This document shows, one piece after another, positions 35,878 through 45,096 of a stretch of 64,000 bases of DNA. The stretch is from NCBI RefSeq assembly GCF_013410545.1, contig NZ_JACCFV010000001.1:1240001-1304000 (forward strand). Direction: 5' to 3'. Under the pieces are notes generated by a model. The model had not been told where the DNA came from. It was given only the letters and a program-made list of their open reading frames with translations, and made no database searches. The position numbers were made by a program, and so were the translations under genes. Source of the DNA: Pseudoclavibacter chungangensis. GTDB taxonomy: Bacteria; Actinomycetota; Actinomycetes; Actinomycetales; Microbacteriaceae. Position 1 is the first letter of the stretch; every line of letters begins with the position of its first letter.

Positions 35878-37149
35878 ATGGTTGACGGCGTGTTTGGTTC
35901 GCTTTGCAGTGACTGCTTTGAGGCAGGCGATCGGTGGCTTTGGGTGCTCCGTAGGCAACCGAGCCTGGATTGGCCGGGTCAAGGTGACGAGTTCATGTCT
36001 CTCATTGAGGGCGAGATGCTCAATCGAATGATCTCTCACCCTTTACAGACTGGCTTCACAACCATTGATTTCGAGCACAATGGGCGAGTGTATTCTTATC
36101 GGCGGTATTCACTGGATGACTCGGCGCGTGGGAACTTGGCGCTCCTGCCGGTTGCTAATGATGAATGGATCGTATGTCTTGAGTCCCAGATAGGCCATTT
36201 TCCGCTGGGTGAAATTGTAAATCTAGAGTCAGTAGTGGTCCTGGCGGGGGCTAGACTGGGCGAATTGTCGGAGTATGTTTGGCAGTCGATCATCGCGCCG
36301 GTAAAATTCACCTCCGGCTCCTTGAGGCTTAGTCATGATTTGCAACTGAATGACCTTAATATTCGGGCCTCCGTCACTTCCTACGAGCGCTATCAGTGGA
36401 GTTTCCGCAATCGTAGCTTCGGCGGTGGAGGGATGATCGAGACTCTTCACCCAAGTTTGGTGACCGGAAGAGTCGTTGGAAGTGACGGCGTGACGCGCCA
36501 GAGTGAAAGCAACAGGACTGTACTTGAACTTGCTGCAGCGCTCACCCTGCTCACGGGAGTGTATTGGGAGGTTCTCATTCCTCCCCGAGGGTCGACGATC
36601 GACTTGAATCAACTGCCCACTCGCGAAATGGGGTTGCCACTATTGGGTGAGTCTTCGGGGTCGGCAATCGCCGGTGTGAATATCGAGCAAAAATCCCTTG
36701 GGGTCATTATTGAATCGATGAGGGTGAATAAGAGGAATAATGCTCTCATGGCTGGGTTCTACCACGGATACGAAATTGAACAGATTGGTCCATCGATGGC
36801 CTGTGTTGCCTATGTTGCCATCATAGAGGCAATTGGAAAACGACTTGCGTCGATGAATAAGTCAGAGGACTGGGGGAGTAAAAGGGCGTACAAGGAAGCG
36901 CTTAAATTGGTGCTATCGGCAGACGAGGCGAAACGTCTTGGGGCCCTATATGGGCTGCGGTCGAGCACTGCGCACGAAATGAAACTGCATTCGACCGAAT
37001 TTCGATTGGGTGCGGTGGTGAACACTTTCCGACGAGATGAGCCGGGTAGTTTCTTGTACTCTCAAGTTTGGCATTTGAGGGAGGCGGCTCGAAGGCTGCT
37101 CGAACTCACCTTATTGGACAGACTTCCGGGCTTTGAAAGCTCCAGCTAG
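35878..37149 (+). CDS. Large protein with C-terminal HEPN-like domain (candidate defence RNase)
   Basis: 423 residues, in DNA visibly poorer in GC than everything around it, directly after tRNA-Val. GGAAGG precedes the ATG. The N-terminal two thirds are beta-rich without a recognised domain. The C-terminal 140 residues are helical, with CVAYVAIIEAIGKRL, a second helix (AYKEALKLVLSADEAKRLGAL), then GLRSSTAHEMKLH containing Arg361-x4-His366, then a final helix VWHLREAARRLLELTLL. Helix-RxxxxH-helix is the hallmark of HEPN ribonuclease domains, including the ApeA-like ones of antiphage systems. The family assignment is inference; no partner antitoxin is adjacent. Confidence 0.7.
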   Translation: MVDGVFGSLCSDCFEAGDRWLWVLRRQPSLDWPGQGDEFMSLIEGEMLNRMISHPLQTGFTTIDFEHNGRVYSYRRYSLDDSARGNLALLPVANDEWIVCLESQIGHFPLGEIVNLESVVVLAGARLGELSEYVWQSIIAPVKFTSGSLRLSHDLQLNDLNIRASVTSYERYQWSFRNRSFGGGGMIETLHPSLVTGRVVGSDGVTRQSESNRTVLELAAALTLLTGVYWEVLIPPRGSTIDLNQLPTREMGLPLLGESSGSAIAGVNIEQKSLGVIIESMRVNKRNNALMAGFYHGYEIEQIGPSMACVAYVAIIEAIGKRLASMNKSEDWGSKRAYKEALKLVLSADEAKRLGALYGLRSSTAHEMKLHSTEFRLGAVVNTFRRDEPGSFLYSQVWHLREAARRLLELTLLDRLPGFESSS

Positions 37150-37230
37150 GGAATGTTGAGTTTGTAAGTAGCGGAGAGCTTCTAGTTCAGGGCAAACTAC
37201 TGACGGTCGAATGTGTTGGGCAGGGCGGGT

Positions 37231-37500
37231 TCAGCCGGTCGTTGCAACGCCGGTTTGTCGAAGCGAGCGGAGATGCTCTTCGTACACGTCGGTGAGTGCG
37301 TGCCGGGCAAGGCTCACGTGAGGCCGGTCGTCGATCGCGAGAGCGTCGGCCTCGAGATCCTCGGCGCACCACCCGGAGACGTGCGCGCTTCCCGGGAAAC
37401 ATCGACGCAACAGCCCGTGGGCGTTCTCGCTGGTCGGTCGCCGCCAGGGGAGTGGCGCGACGAAGAACTCCTTCGTGCCGGGCTCGAGCGTGAACCGCAC
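37231..37500 (-). CDS. Hypothetical protein
   Basis: A GTG-started frame of 89 residues: MRFTLEPGTKEFFVAPLPW, then RCFPGSAHVSGWCAEDLEAD and DDRPHVSLARHALTDVYEEH. The composition is balanced and unlike the Arg/Ser-rich shadows common here, so it is probably a real or recently real gene. High GC returns at this gene, just after the AT-richer HEPN gene. No family recognised. Confidence 0.45.
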   Translation of the reverse strand: MRFTLEPGTKEFFVAPLPWRRPTSENAHGLLRRCFPGSAHVSGWCAEDLEADALAIDDRPHVSLARHALTDVYEEHLRSLRQTGVATTG

Positions 37501-37753
37501 GTGCGACGAGGGTCGTTCGTCGCGGTCCCGGGTGTGTGTGGGTGCGGGGCTGTTCGGGGAGCGGCGTCATCGACGCGCGCAGTGCGGCGACCGAAGCTCC
37601 TCCCGGGCTCCGCCAGGTGTCCGACGTCCGAAGGCCGGAGTTCGGTCGGGGTGTTCGTCCGTGATCAGTCTCGCTCGGCCGTCGGTGTGGGGTGGGGTGA
37701 CAGAGGCACTCGACGGCTCGTGAGCGGGACGGAGTCGGTGCACGCGGTTTTCG

Positions 37754-39220
37754 GGCTCTTCGGACATTCGGTGGGGGTGAGGCTCGCCGGGTGATGGTCG
37801 GCGGGTAGGGGTCGAGGTCCCCGAGGATCAGTAGCGCCAACTGCTGCTCCAACCGAGGACCTCGACGTGTCTCACGATAGTTCGGGGTGCGCTGACGCGT
37901 GCTCCGCCGCCTGCCCGTGTTCCCGCTGCGACTTGCTGCTCGGCCTCGATGGGGTCCATGTCGAGGACGTTGACCGCCGTGACGGGCTGCTGATCGTGAC
38001 CGTCTCGAGCCCGGCGGCACCGACCGGCTGCCCGTCGTGCGGGGTCGTCGCGACCGGCCGCGGACGTCGCCGACGGGTGCTTCATGATGTGCCCGGCGTG
38101 ACGCGGGTGCGGATCGTGTGGCGGCAGCGGGTCTGGCGGTGCGACGAGGTGGGATGCGTGCGACGGACGTTCGTGGAGCAGCTCCCGGGTCTGGTGGCCC
38201 GGCGCGGGTCGATCACCACGCGCGCCGTCGGCTGGGCGATCGGGCAGCTGCGCCGCGAGCACGCCACCGTGCACGGTATCGCCCGTCAGCTCGGAACGTC
38301 GTGGAAGACGGTGTGGCGGGCCGTCGAGCCCGAGCTGGTCAAACTGGCTGAGGACGAGTCCCGGTTCGAGAACGTCACCACCCTCGGCGTCGATGAGCAC
38401 ACGCTCCGAGCCTCCCCATCACGTCGACCCCCGAAAGCGCGGCCCGAAGGAACTGACCGGGATGGTCGATCTCAGCCGCGACAGCACCGGAAAGACGCGG
38501 GCCAGACTGCTCGACCTCGTGCCCGGCCGCTCCGGGAAGGCCTACGCGTCCTGGCTCGCAGACCGCGGCGAAGCGTTCCGGCAGAACGTGAAGGTCGCAG
38601 CTCTTGACCCGTTCGCCGGCTACAAGACCGCGATCGACGACAAGCTCGAAGACGCCACGGCCGTGCTGGACGCGTTCCACGTCGTCAAGCTCGGCACCGC
38701 CGCTGTGGACGAGGTCCGCCGCCGCGTCCAGCAAGACACCCTCGGGCATCGCGGTCGGACCGGCGACCCGCTCTACGGGATCCAGACCATCCTCCGCGCC
38801 GGCGCCGAGAACCTCACCGAGAAGCAGCGGACCAGGCTCGCGGCAGCGATCGAGGCCGACCCCGCGCACGACGAGGTGTTCGTCGCATGGCAGTGCGCCC
38901 AGCAACTGCGTTCCGCCTACCACCAGAAGGACCTCGTCGAGGGGCGGCGGATCGCCGAGAAGGTCGTCGACACATTCCACACCTGCCCGATCCCCGAGAT
39001 CGCCCGCCTCGGCCGCACCCTCCGCCGCTGGCAGGCAGCGTTCCTGGCCTACTTCACGACCGGACGATCATCGAACGGCGGCACCGAGGCCGTCAACGGG
39101 ATCATCGAGCTCCACCGCCGCCTCGCCCGCGGCTTCCGCAACCGCGACAACTACCGACTCCGCATGCTCCTCGCCGCCGGCGGACTCACCCCATGACCCC
39201 CACCGAATGTCCGAAGAGCC
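37754..39220 (+). mobile_element. ISL3-family insertion sequence, copy 2
   Basis: 1467 bases bounded by GGCTCTTCGG inverted repeats. Nearly identical to copy 3 except for a 16-for-6 base replacement, scattered changes and the 3' end. Flanking octamers GGTTTTCG and TCATTACC do not match, so it was not left by a simple insertion at this site or it has since recombined. Confidence 0.9.
37867..39196 (+). pseudogene. ISL3 transposase of copy 2, reading frame broken
   Basis: The first part carries the zinc-finger cysteines (CSRC, CPSCGV), the helix-turn-helix and LGVDEH with the first catalytic Asp. At 38401-38416 the sequence ACGCTCCGAGCCTCCC replaces the six bases ATCTGG of copy 3, a net gain of ten bases. 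The rest of the enzyme, in the next frame, can be read from ATG 38393 (MSTRSEPPHHVDPRKRG) to 39196 and holds GTEAVNGIIELHRR. The two frames overlap at the ATG, so coupled or frameshifted synthesis cannot be excluded. Confidence 0.85.
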
Positions 39221-39680
39221 TCATTACCGCGCACCCCGCGCACACTGTTCCGCACCCCGCTGGCGACCGACTACTCCCGCGGTGGGGAGACCCTGGAACG
39301 GGTCCGGGCGCGACGGGGCACGATCGCACTCAGCCACCAGATCATCGACCTCGCCCTTCACGGACCGAATGGCTCACCGAACAGGCTGAACGAGTCGGAG
39401 ACGCTGTGGCCCCTGATCGACGAGCTGTTCGCCGCTGGGGACGATACGCCGACGCCATCGCCCGATGGGAACACATCACCGGACGCCCGGCACCGGCCCC
39501 CGCGATCCTGAACGAATCGAAGGGGCCGCGGCCCGCTCCCGAGTTCGTGGAATGGCTCATGGGCCTGCCCGTCGGCTGGATCACCGACCCCGCCTGCGGC
39601 CTGACCGCGAACCAGCAGAACATCGCACTCGGCAACGGCGTCCTCCCGCTCCAAGCAGCCGCCGCGATCGATGCTCTTCA
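39221..39680 (+). pseudogene. C-terminal remnant of a phage-type DNA methyltransferase
   Basis: Begins exactly at the end of IS copy 2 with SLPRTPRTLFRTPLATDYSR in one frame; around 39435 the sensible reading switches to the next frame with RRWGRYADAIARWEHITGRP, then EFVEWLMGLPVGWITDPACG and IALGNGVLPLQAAAAI. The sequence TDPACGLTxNxQxIALGNGVxPxQAAAAI is typical of C-termini of actinophage cytosine-type methyltransferases. The catalytic part is missing and the frame is broken, so it is a relic. Confidence 0.65.
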
Positions 39681-39861
39681 GTCGGCTCCGAGATTACGTC
39701 GTGCGCCGACGGCACTGCCGGTCAGACAGCGACGGACTGAGCCTTGTCCATTGGCGCGCGGGACCCATGCCACCTCGGCGTCAGTCACCCCCATGGCCCC
39801 TGGGGGCAGCAAAGCCGAGAGCATATTCATGGCTTGATGTCAGGTGCTTTATTCTGGTGAG

Positions 39862-40389
39862 GTGACTGATACTGATGCTTCGTCGTTCTGCCTGCCGACT
39901 CCTCGCCGCGGTGAGGAGGAGTTCTTGGAGGACTCTTCGGCGCGTCTGGGGTCACATATCAAGGCGGCGGAGCAGGCGATGATCCAGGCGAAGACGGAGG
40001 CGTTGCGTCCGTTCGGGCTGACGGTCGCGCAGTATGCGGCGCTGATGTCGCTGCACTACGTGCCCGAGCAGTCCTCGGCGCAGCTGGCGCGGGTCGCGGC
40101 GGTGACGGCGCAGACGATGGGCCAGACGCTCGACAAGCTGGAGGCCAAGGGGCTGGTGACCCGCAAGCCGTCCAAGGTACATCGCAAGGTGTTGGTCGTG
40201 TCGTTGACTCCGGCGGGCGAGGCGTTGGTCCTGCGTGCGGACGAGGCGCCGCGGGCGATCGAGCAGCGCCTCGGCGAGGCGTTCACCGATACCGAGCGCG
40301 CTCAGCTGCGCGACCTGTTACAGCGGGCCACCGCCTCACTGCGCGGAGAGCCCACCGCGGACGCCGAGGCGCAGGCCCCCGCTCAGTAG
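39862..40389 (+). CDS. MarR-family transcriptional regulator
   Basis: About 175 residues from GTG 39862. Winged-helix MarR core: LTVAQYAALMSLHYVPEQSS, AQLARVAAVTAQTMGQTLDKLEAKGLVTR and the wing RKVLVVSLTPAGEAL. The gene heads the detoxification cassette and likely binds the short inverted repeat between the two oxidoreductase genes that follow. A cysteine near residue 10 (SSFCLPTP) could be a redox switch, as in some quinone-sensing MarR proteins, but this is speculative. Confidence 0.88.
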   Translation: MTDTDASSFCLPTPRRGEEEFLEDSSARLGSHIKAAEQAMIQAKTEALRPFGLTVAQYAALMSLHYVPEQSSAQLARVAAVTAQTMGQTLDKLEAKGLVTRKPSKVHRKVLVVSLTPAGEALVLRADEAPRAIEQRLGEAFTDTERAQLRDLLQRATASLRGEPTADAEAQAPAQ

Positions 40390-41396
40390 CGGGAGCCATA
40401 CGCCGTAGGGAGCCGGTCGAGGCGCAGCCGCTCGTCCTCGGTGAGTTCCAGCTGTGTCGCGGCGAGGTTCTCGACCAGGTGGGTGCCACTGCGGGTGCCG
40501 GGGATCGGGATGATGTTCGGTGAGAGTCGGAGCAGCCAGGCCAGGGAGACCTGCGCCGGTGTCGCATTGTGGTCGGTGGCGATGCGTGCGACCTCGCCAG
40601 TGATCGCCTGGTTCCTGTCGAAGGCGTCGGCGGCGAAGCGCGGGTTGGTGGCGCGGAAGTCGCCGTCCTCAAACCCGTCGGCAGTGAGGGTGCCGGTGAG
40701 GTAGCCGCGGCCGAGCGGCGCGAACGGCACGAACGCGACGCCCTGATCCCGTGTCCAGGCGAGTAGGTCGCCGCCGGCGTCGGTGCCTGCGCCAGCAATG
40801 CCTCCGCCTGATGCGTCGGTTGTCTGGTCACCGAGGGGGTCGCGGGTCCAGAGGGAGAGCTCGGACTGGATCGCCGCGATCGGGTGGATCGCGTGCGCGG
40901 CCTCGGCCTGCGCGATCGAGACCTCGGAGAGGCCGAGCCGGTCAATCTTGCCCTCGGCGGCGAGGCCAGCGAGGGCGCCCCAGCTCTCCTCGATGGGCAC
41001 GTTCGGGTCGACGCGGTGGAGGTAGTACAGGTCGATGCGGTCGACGCCGAGGTGACGCAGGCTGTCCTCGACCTGGCTGCGCAGGGTCTCGGGACGGCCG
41101 TCGCGGTGCATCTGCTTGGTGGCGAGATCATCGACCACGAGCCCGCCCTTGGTCGCCACGACCACCTCATCGAGTCGGCCGGCGATGGCGCGACCCACCA
41201 GGCGCTCGTTGTGACCGTCGCCATAGACGGCGGCGGTGTCGAGCAGGTCGACGCCGGCGTCGAGGGCACGGCGGATGACCTCGATCGAGGTGTCGTCGTC
41301 GCGGCGGCTTTCCGTGTAGCCCCAGCTCATGCCCATGCAGCCCAGGCCGATCGGCGTCACCTGGGGTCCGCCGATGCCGAGTTCGCGCTTGTCCAT
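40383..41396 (-). CDS. Aldo/keto reductase
   Basis: 337 residues, TIM-barrel NADPH-dependent carbonyl reductase. The catalytic tetrad is visible: Asp53, Tyr58 (DTAAVYGDGHNE), Lys83 (VVATKGGLVV) and His127 (LYYLHRVD). The C-terminal coenzyme region includes IIPIPGTRSGTHLVEN. The ATG at 41396 follows GGAGGAG. Its 3' end overlaps the MarR gene by seven bases. Divergent from the quinone oxidoreductase gene across a promoter carrying an inverted repeat. Confidence 0.92.
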   Translation of the reverse strand: MDKRELGIGGPQVTPIGLGCMGMSWGYTESRRDDDTSIEVIRRALDAGVDLLDTAAVYGDGHNERLVGRAIAGRLDEVVVATKGGLVVDDLATKQMHRDGRPETLRSQVEDSLRHLGVDRIDLYYLHRVDPNVPIEESWGALAGLAAEGKIDRLGLSEVSIAQAEAAHAIHPIAAIQSELSLWTRDPLGDQTTDASGGGIAGAGTDAGGDLLAWTRDQGVAFVPFAPLGRGYLTGTLTADGFEDGDFRATNPRFAADAFDRNQAITGEVARIATDHNATPAQVSLAWLLRLSPNIIPIPGTRSGTHLVENLAATQLELTEDERLRLDRLPTAYGSRY

Positions 41397-41416
41397 AGTC
41401 TCCTCCACTCGAGATA

Positions 41417-41430
41417 ATAAGTAGGCTTAT
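41417..41430. promoter_or_regulatory. Candidate MarR operator in the divergent promoter
   Basis: ATAAG-TAGG-CTTAT is a perfect five-base inverted repeat with a four-base spacer, in an AT-rich island between two divergent detoxification genes. A TATACT-like hexamer overlaps its right edge. The size and AT content fit MarR-family operators. Confidence 0.5.
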
Positions 41431-41462
41431 ACTATACAGGTTGCTGATACAACGAGGGAAGG

Positions 41463-42440
41463 ATGCAGCGCATGAAGGCTGTGCAGATCACCAGCTATGA
41501 CGGCCCCGACGGGCTGAGCTACGACGAGATTCCCGCGCCCGAGCCGGGTCCGGGCCAGGTCGCGCTCGACGTGGAGTACGCGGGCGCGAACTATGTGGAG
41601 GCTCTGTTTGCGGGCGGGTTCGTGCCGAACCCGCTACCCTGGGTGCCCGGCATCGAGGCCTCCGGCCGCGTGCGTGCGCTCGGCGAGGGCGTCACCGGAT
41701 TCACGCCTGGCGATCGGGTCGCGGCGCTGACCATCAACGGCGGGGGCGGGTACGGACAGGTCGCCGTCACCCACGCCGGGCTCGTCGCGCCGATGCCCGC
41801 CGGGATGGACCCGGCGCTCGCGTCGGTGGTGCCGTCGAACACGACGACCGCGCTCATCGCGCTCGAACGGATTGCGCACCTGATGCCGGGTGAGCATGTG
41901 CTGGTGCACGCCGCTGCGGGCGGCCTGGGCTCGCAATTCGGGCAGATCGCCCGTCGCCTCGGTGCCGGCCGCGTCGTCGGGGTCGTCGGCAGCGAGGCGA
42001 AGCGTCAGGCCGCGCTCGATCTCGGCTACGACGAGGTGTGGCTGCGCGCCGACCTCGACAGCGCTACACAGGGGCAGTTCGACGTGATCGCCGATCCGGT
42101 CTCCGGGCCGGGCCGACAGACCAGCCTCGGCCTGTTGCGCCTGGGCGGTCGGTTACTCGCGGTCGGTGACGCGGCTCAGGCCGGTGACCAGCAGATCAAC
42201 AGCAATACGCTGTGGTTCGGCGGCATCGGCGTGCTCGGCTTCAACCTCGGTGCCCTCTCCGCCGCGGAGCCGGCCCTGGTCGGCACCTACCTGCGGCGCG
42301 CGCTGGCGCTCGTTGCGGCAGGCGAGGTCGCCGTGCACGTGGCAGAGCGGGCCCCCATCCAGGATGCGCCCCGGGTGCTCGCCGCGCTGCGCGAGGGCGC
42401 CACGGTCGGCAAGACCGTCCTCGTCCACGAGACAGCCTGA
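41463..42440 (+). CDS. Zinc-independent quinone oxidoreductase (medium-chain dehydrogenase family)
   Basis: 325 residues. GroES-like N-terminal half (SYDGPDGLSYDEIPAPEPGP), then the Rossmann half with HAAAGGLGSQFGQIARRLGA. The structural zinc cysteines are absent, matching NADPH:quinone reductases of the QOR subgroup. ATG 41463 or ATG 41472 could be used; purine-rich sequence lies upstream of both. Probably detoxifies quinones or enones together with the adjacent aldo/keto reductase. Confidence 0.9.
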   Translation: MQRMKAVQITSYDGPDGLSYDEIPAPEPGPGQVALDVEYAGANYVEALFAGGFVPNPLPWVPGIEASGRVRALGEGVTGFTPGDRVAALTINGGGGYGQVAVTHAGLVAPMPAGMDPALASVVPSNTTTALIALERIAHLMPGEHVLVHAAAGGLGSQFGQIARRLGAGRVVGVVGSEAKRQAALDLGYDEVWLRADLDSATQGQFDVIADPVSGPGRQTSLGLLRLGGRLLAVGDAAQAGDQQINSNTLWFGGIGVLGFNLGALSAAEPALVGTYLRRALALVAAGEVAVHVAERAPIQDAPRVLAALREGATVGKTVLVHETA

Positions 42441-42524
42441 TCGCGCCACTTCTCACAGCTACGTCTGCGCGGTGCGGGTTGTGCCCAGGCGACTCGCACC
42501 GCCCTATCCCGAGAAAGACCCTTC

Positions 42525-43970
42525 ATGCCTGATTCCTCTGACTCCCGCCTCTCCCGCGCTGAGCGGTGGAAGCTCGTCGTTCTGCTGAGCGCGAGCTTCC
42601 TGCTCGCGGTCGATTTCTCCGTCCTGAATGTCGCGCTGCCTGAGATCGGCCGTGATGTCGGCATCGGCGTAGCCGGGCTGCAGTGGATCATCACCGCGTT
42701 CGCGCTGCCCGCCGCCGGCCTCGGCCTGCTCTTCGGACGGCTCGGCGACCTCGTCGGCAGGCGCCTGCTGTTCCTGATTGGCATTGCCCTTCTCGGCGTC
42801 GGTTCCCTCATGGGCGGACTGTCGGACACCGCGTGGTTCCTCATCGTCGGCCGGGTGATCCAGGGCCTCGGCGCGGCAGCAGTCGCCCCGACCGCGCTGT
42901 CGCTGCTGACCACCTCGTTCGAAGAGGGCCCCCGTCGTGCCCGTGCGTTGGGCATCAATGGGGCGCTCATCTCCGCCGGCTTCACCACCGGCGCCCTGCT
43001 CGGTGGATTGCTGACAGCGGGCCTGTCGTGGCGGGCCGCGTTCCTCATCAACGTGCCCATCGCGATCGTCGTGCTGATCCTCGCCCCGATCCTGTTCACC
43101 GAGACCCGTCCGGCCACCAGACCGCGCCTCGATCTGCCCGGTGCGCTGCTCATCAGCGGCGGGCTCACCTGCCTCGTGTTCGGGCTGACCGTCGCCGGAG
43201 AGACCGGCCTCGCCCACCCCGACGCCTACCCGTGGCTCGCCGGAGCGCTTGTGCTGCTGGTCGTCTTCTTCATCATCGAGTCCCGCACAAAGGAACCGCT
43301 GGTCGCCGTCGCGGTGCTGCGGCGCCGCACGGTCGCGTTCGGGAACCTCGCCGGGCTCACCACCTTCTCGATGATGTCGTCGCTGACCTACCTGCTCACG
43401 CTCTACCTCCAAGACGTGCTGCTGATGGGGGCCGTCCTCACTGGCGCCATGATCGCCGTCATCGGCGCCGTGTCGGTCGTCGCGGCGAACTTCACCCCGA
43501 AGATCATCGGCCGCTACGGGCAGAAAGCTCTCGTGGTCACCGCGCTCGTGTTCCAAGGCGTCGGCACGCTCGTGATCGCCGTCGCAGGCTCCCACGGTGC
43601 TTCCTGGGCGATCGTGCTGGTCGGGATCGTGATCGGCGCGCTCGGGCACATCGGCACGATCGTCGGCTACACCGTGACCGCGACCTCTGGCCTGCCCGAC
43701 AGCGAGCAGGGCCTCGCGACCGGCCTGACGACTACCAGCCAGCAGGTCGGACTCGCGCTCGGCACCCCACTGATCGCTTCCGTCCTCGCCGCCGCCCTCG
43801 CAGACAACGGCACCGGCTCCACGGGGCTGCTCACCGGGCTCACCATCGCCATCGCCGTCAACGGTGTGCTCGTCCTCGCCGCTGCGGTCGCCGTCTCGAT
43901 CTTCCTCCCCGGACATCGCCGGTCGGCTGAAACCCCGAAGGAGACGGAACCTGCCGAGGCTCACGCATGA
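42525..43970 (+). CDS. MFS exporter, DHA2 family
   Basis: 481 residues, 14 predicted spans. Motif LAVDFSVLNVALPEIGRDV in helix 1, GRLGDLVGRRLLFLIG (motif A) and GRVIQGLGAAAVAPTALSLL (motif C region) assign it to the DHA2 drug:proton antiporters. Position between two oxidoreductases suggests export of the same toxic compounds or their products. 84 bases after the quinone oxidoreductase. Confidence 0.92.
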   Translation: MPDSSDSRLSRAERWKLVVLLSASFLLAVDFSVLNVALPEIGRDVGIGVAGLQWIITAFALPAAGLGLLFGRLGDLVGRRLLFLIGIALLGVGSLMGGLSDTAWFLIVGRVIQGLGAAAVAPTALSLLTTSFEEGPRRARALGINGALISAGFTTGALLGGLLTAGLSWRAAFLINVPIAIVVLILAPILFTETRPATRPRLDLPGALLISGGLTCLVFGLTVAGETGLAHPDAYPWLAGALVLLVVFFIIESRTKEPLVAVAVLRRRTVAFGNLAGLTTFSMMSSLTYLLTLYLQDVLLMGAVLTGAMIAVIGAVSVVAANFTPKIIGRYGQKALVVTALVFQGVGTLVIAVAGSHGASWAIVLVGIVIGALGHIGTIVGYTVTATSGLPDSEQGLATGLTTTSQQVGLALGTPLIASVLAAALADNGTGSTGLLTGLTIAIAVNGVLVLAAAVAVSIFLPGHRRSAETPKETEPAEAHA

Positions 43971-43995
43971 CCCCGTCACGAAAGGAACTGTGACC

Positions 43996-44649
43996 ATGAC
44001 TGATTTAGGAATCATCGGAGCCGGACGCATCGGCTCCGCTGTGGCCCGCGTCGCCACCGCAGCCGGATGCACCGTCACCCTCGGCAGCCGTCGCGGGCCC
44101 GACGGTCTGCGACCGCTGACCGAGGAGCTCGGCGCGACCCCCGGCACGCCCGAGGGCGCAGCGACCGAAGGCCAGCTGGTGCTGGTAGCGGTGCCGTTCA
44201 GCGCTATCGCCGATCTGCCCCGCGAAGCACTGGCCGGGAAGATCCTCATCGATGCGACGAATTACGTGCCCTGGCGCGACGGCAGCGTCGATGCGCTGGA
44301 GCACGATCGCGTCGCGACCTCGGCCTATGTGCAGAACTTGTACCCGGATAGCCGGGTCGTCAAGGCGTTCAACCACATCGTCTGGTCAGACATCCCCGCT
44401 GACGCCAGGCCCGCAGGAGCGGTGGATCGGCGCGGGATCGTGGTCGCCGGCGACCACGCCGAGAGCACTGAGGTCGTCGCGGCTCTGGTCGACCGGCTCG
44501 GCTTCGACCCGGTGAACGTCGGACGGCTCGATCGGAGCTGGCGCATCCAGATCGGCAGCCCCGGCTGGATCACCAACTACGGCGCCGACGAACTCGCCGA
44601 AAAGGTCCGCGAAGCCGACACCTGGCACTCCCATCCCATCAACTACTGA
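43996..44649 (+). CDS. NADPH-dependent F420 reductase-like Rossmann protein
   Basis: 217 residues. N-terminal GIIGAGRIGSAVARVATAAG nucleotide-binding motif followed by LGSRRG, as in the NADPH binding of F420H2:NADP oxidoreductase-like proteins. DATNYVPWRDG and VKAFNHIVWSDIP are family landmarks (NYxxxxDG, KAFN). The enzyme type may use F420 or act as an NADPH reductase on small molecules. The ATG is preceded by AAAGGA. Confidence 0.85.
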   Translation: MTDLGIIGAGRIGSAVARVATAAGCTVTLGSRRGPDGLRPLTEELGATPGTPEGAATEGQLVLVAVPFSAIADLPREALAGKILIDATNYVPWRDGSVDALEHDRVATSAYVQNLYPDSRVVKAFNHIVWSDIPADARPAGAVDRRGIVVAGDHAESTEVVAALVDRLGFDPVNVGRLDRSWRIQIGSPGWITNYGADELAEKVREADTWHSHPINY

Positions 44650-44673
44650 CCCGGACCCCGAAGGAAACCCACG

Positions 44674-45096
44674 ATGGACGACCTCACCCTGGACCACGCG
44701 CAAGAACTCCTCAACGCCGCGCTGTCGTCAGCAGGCGAGCATGATTGGCTCATCAGCGCCGCGGTCATCGACCGGCACGGCAACCTCATCGCGTTCGCGA
44801 GACAGGACGGCAGCACCCTCGCCAGCGGCCTGTCCGCGCAGGCCAAGGCCTGGACCGCCGCCGCGATCGGCGCGTCGACCAGCGACCTCCAACCCCTCAC
44901 CGCTCCAGGCCAGCCGATCCACGGGCTCCCGCATGCCGCAGGCCCAAATCGCCCGATCACACCCGTTCCGGGAGGCATCCCGATCCACGCCACCGACGGA
45001 ACGCTTCTGGGCGGGATCGGAATTGGCGGGGCACCCCTACCAGGCGACGATCACCTCGTCGCCGAGAGTGCCATGCACCCCCACAAGACCGCCTGA
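44674..45096 (+). CDS. GlcG/HbpS-family heme-binding-like protein
   Basis: 140 residues: MDDLTLDHAQELLNAALSSA, then ISAAVIDRHGNLIAFARQDG, and VPGGIPIHATDGTLLGGIGIGG near the C-terminus, all diagnostic of the GlcG/HbpS fold. HbpS of Streptomyces is a secreted heme-binding redox sensor partner; this protein has no signal peptide, so it is more likely cytoplasmic. It begins 24 bases after the F420-reductase-like gene. Confidence 0.88.
   Translation: MDDLTLDHAQELLNAALSSAGEHDWLISAAVIDRHGNLIAFARQDGSTLASGLSAQAKAWTAAAIGASTSDLQPLTAPGQPIHGLPHAAGPNRPITPVPGGIPIHATDGTLLGGIGIGGAPLPGDDHLVAESAMHPHKTA

Noticed and set aside
35607..37260. Integrative element with attachment repeats at tRNA-Val
   Set aside because: No integrase, and no convincing copy of the tRNA 3' end was found beyond the HEPN gene; only a weak GGTTCAGCCGG resemblance near 37230.
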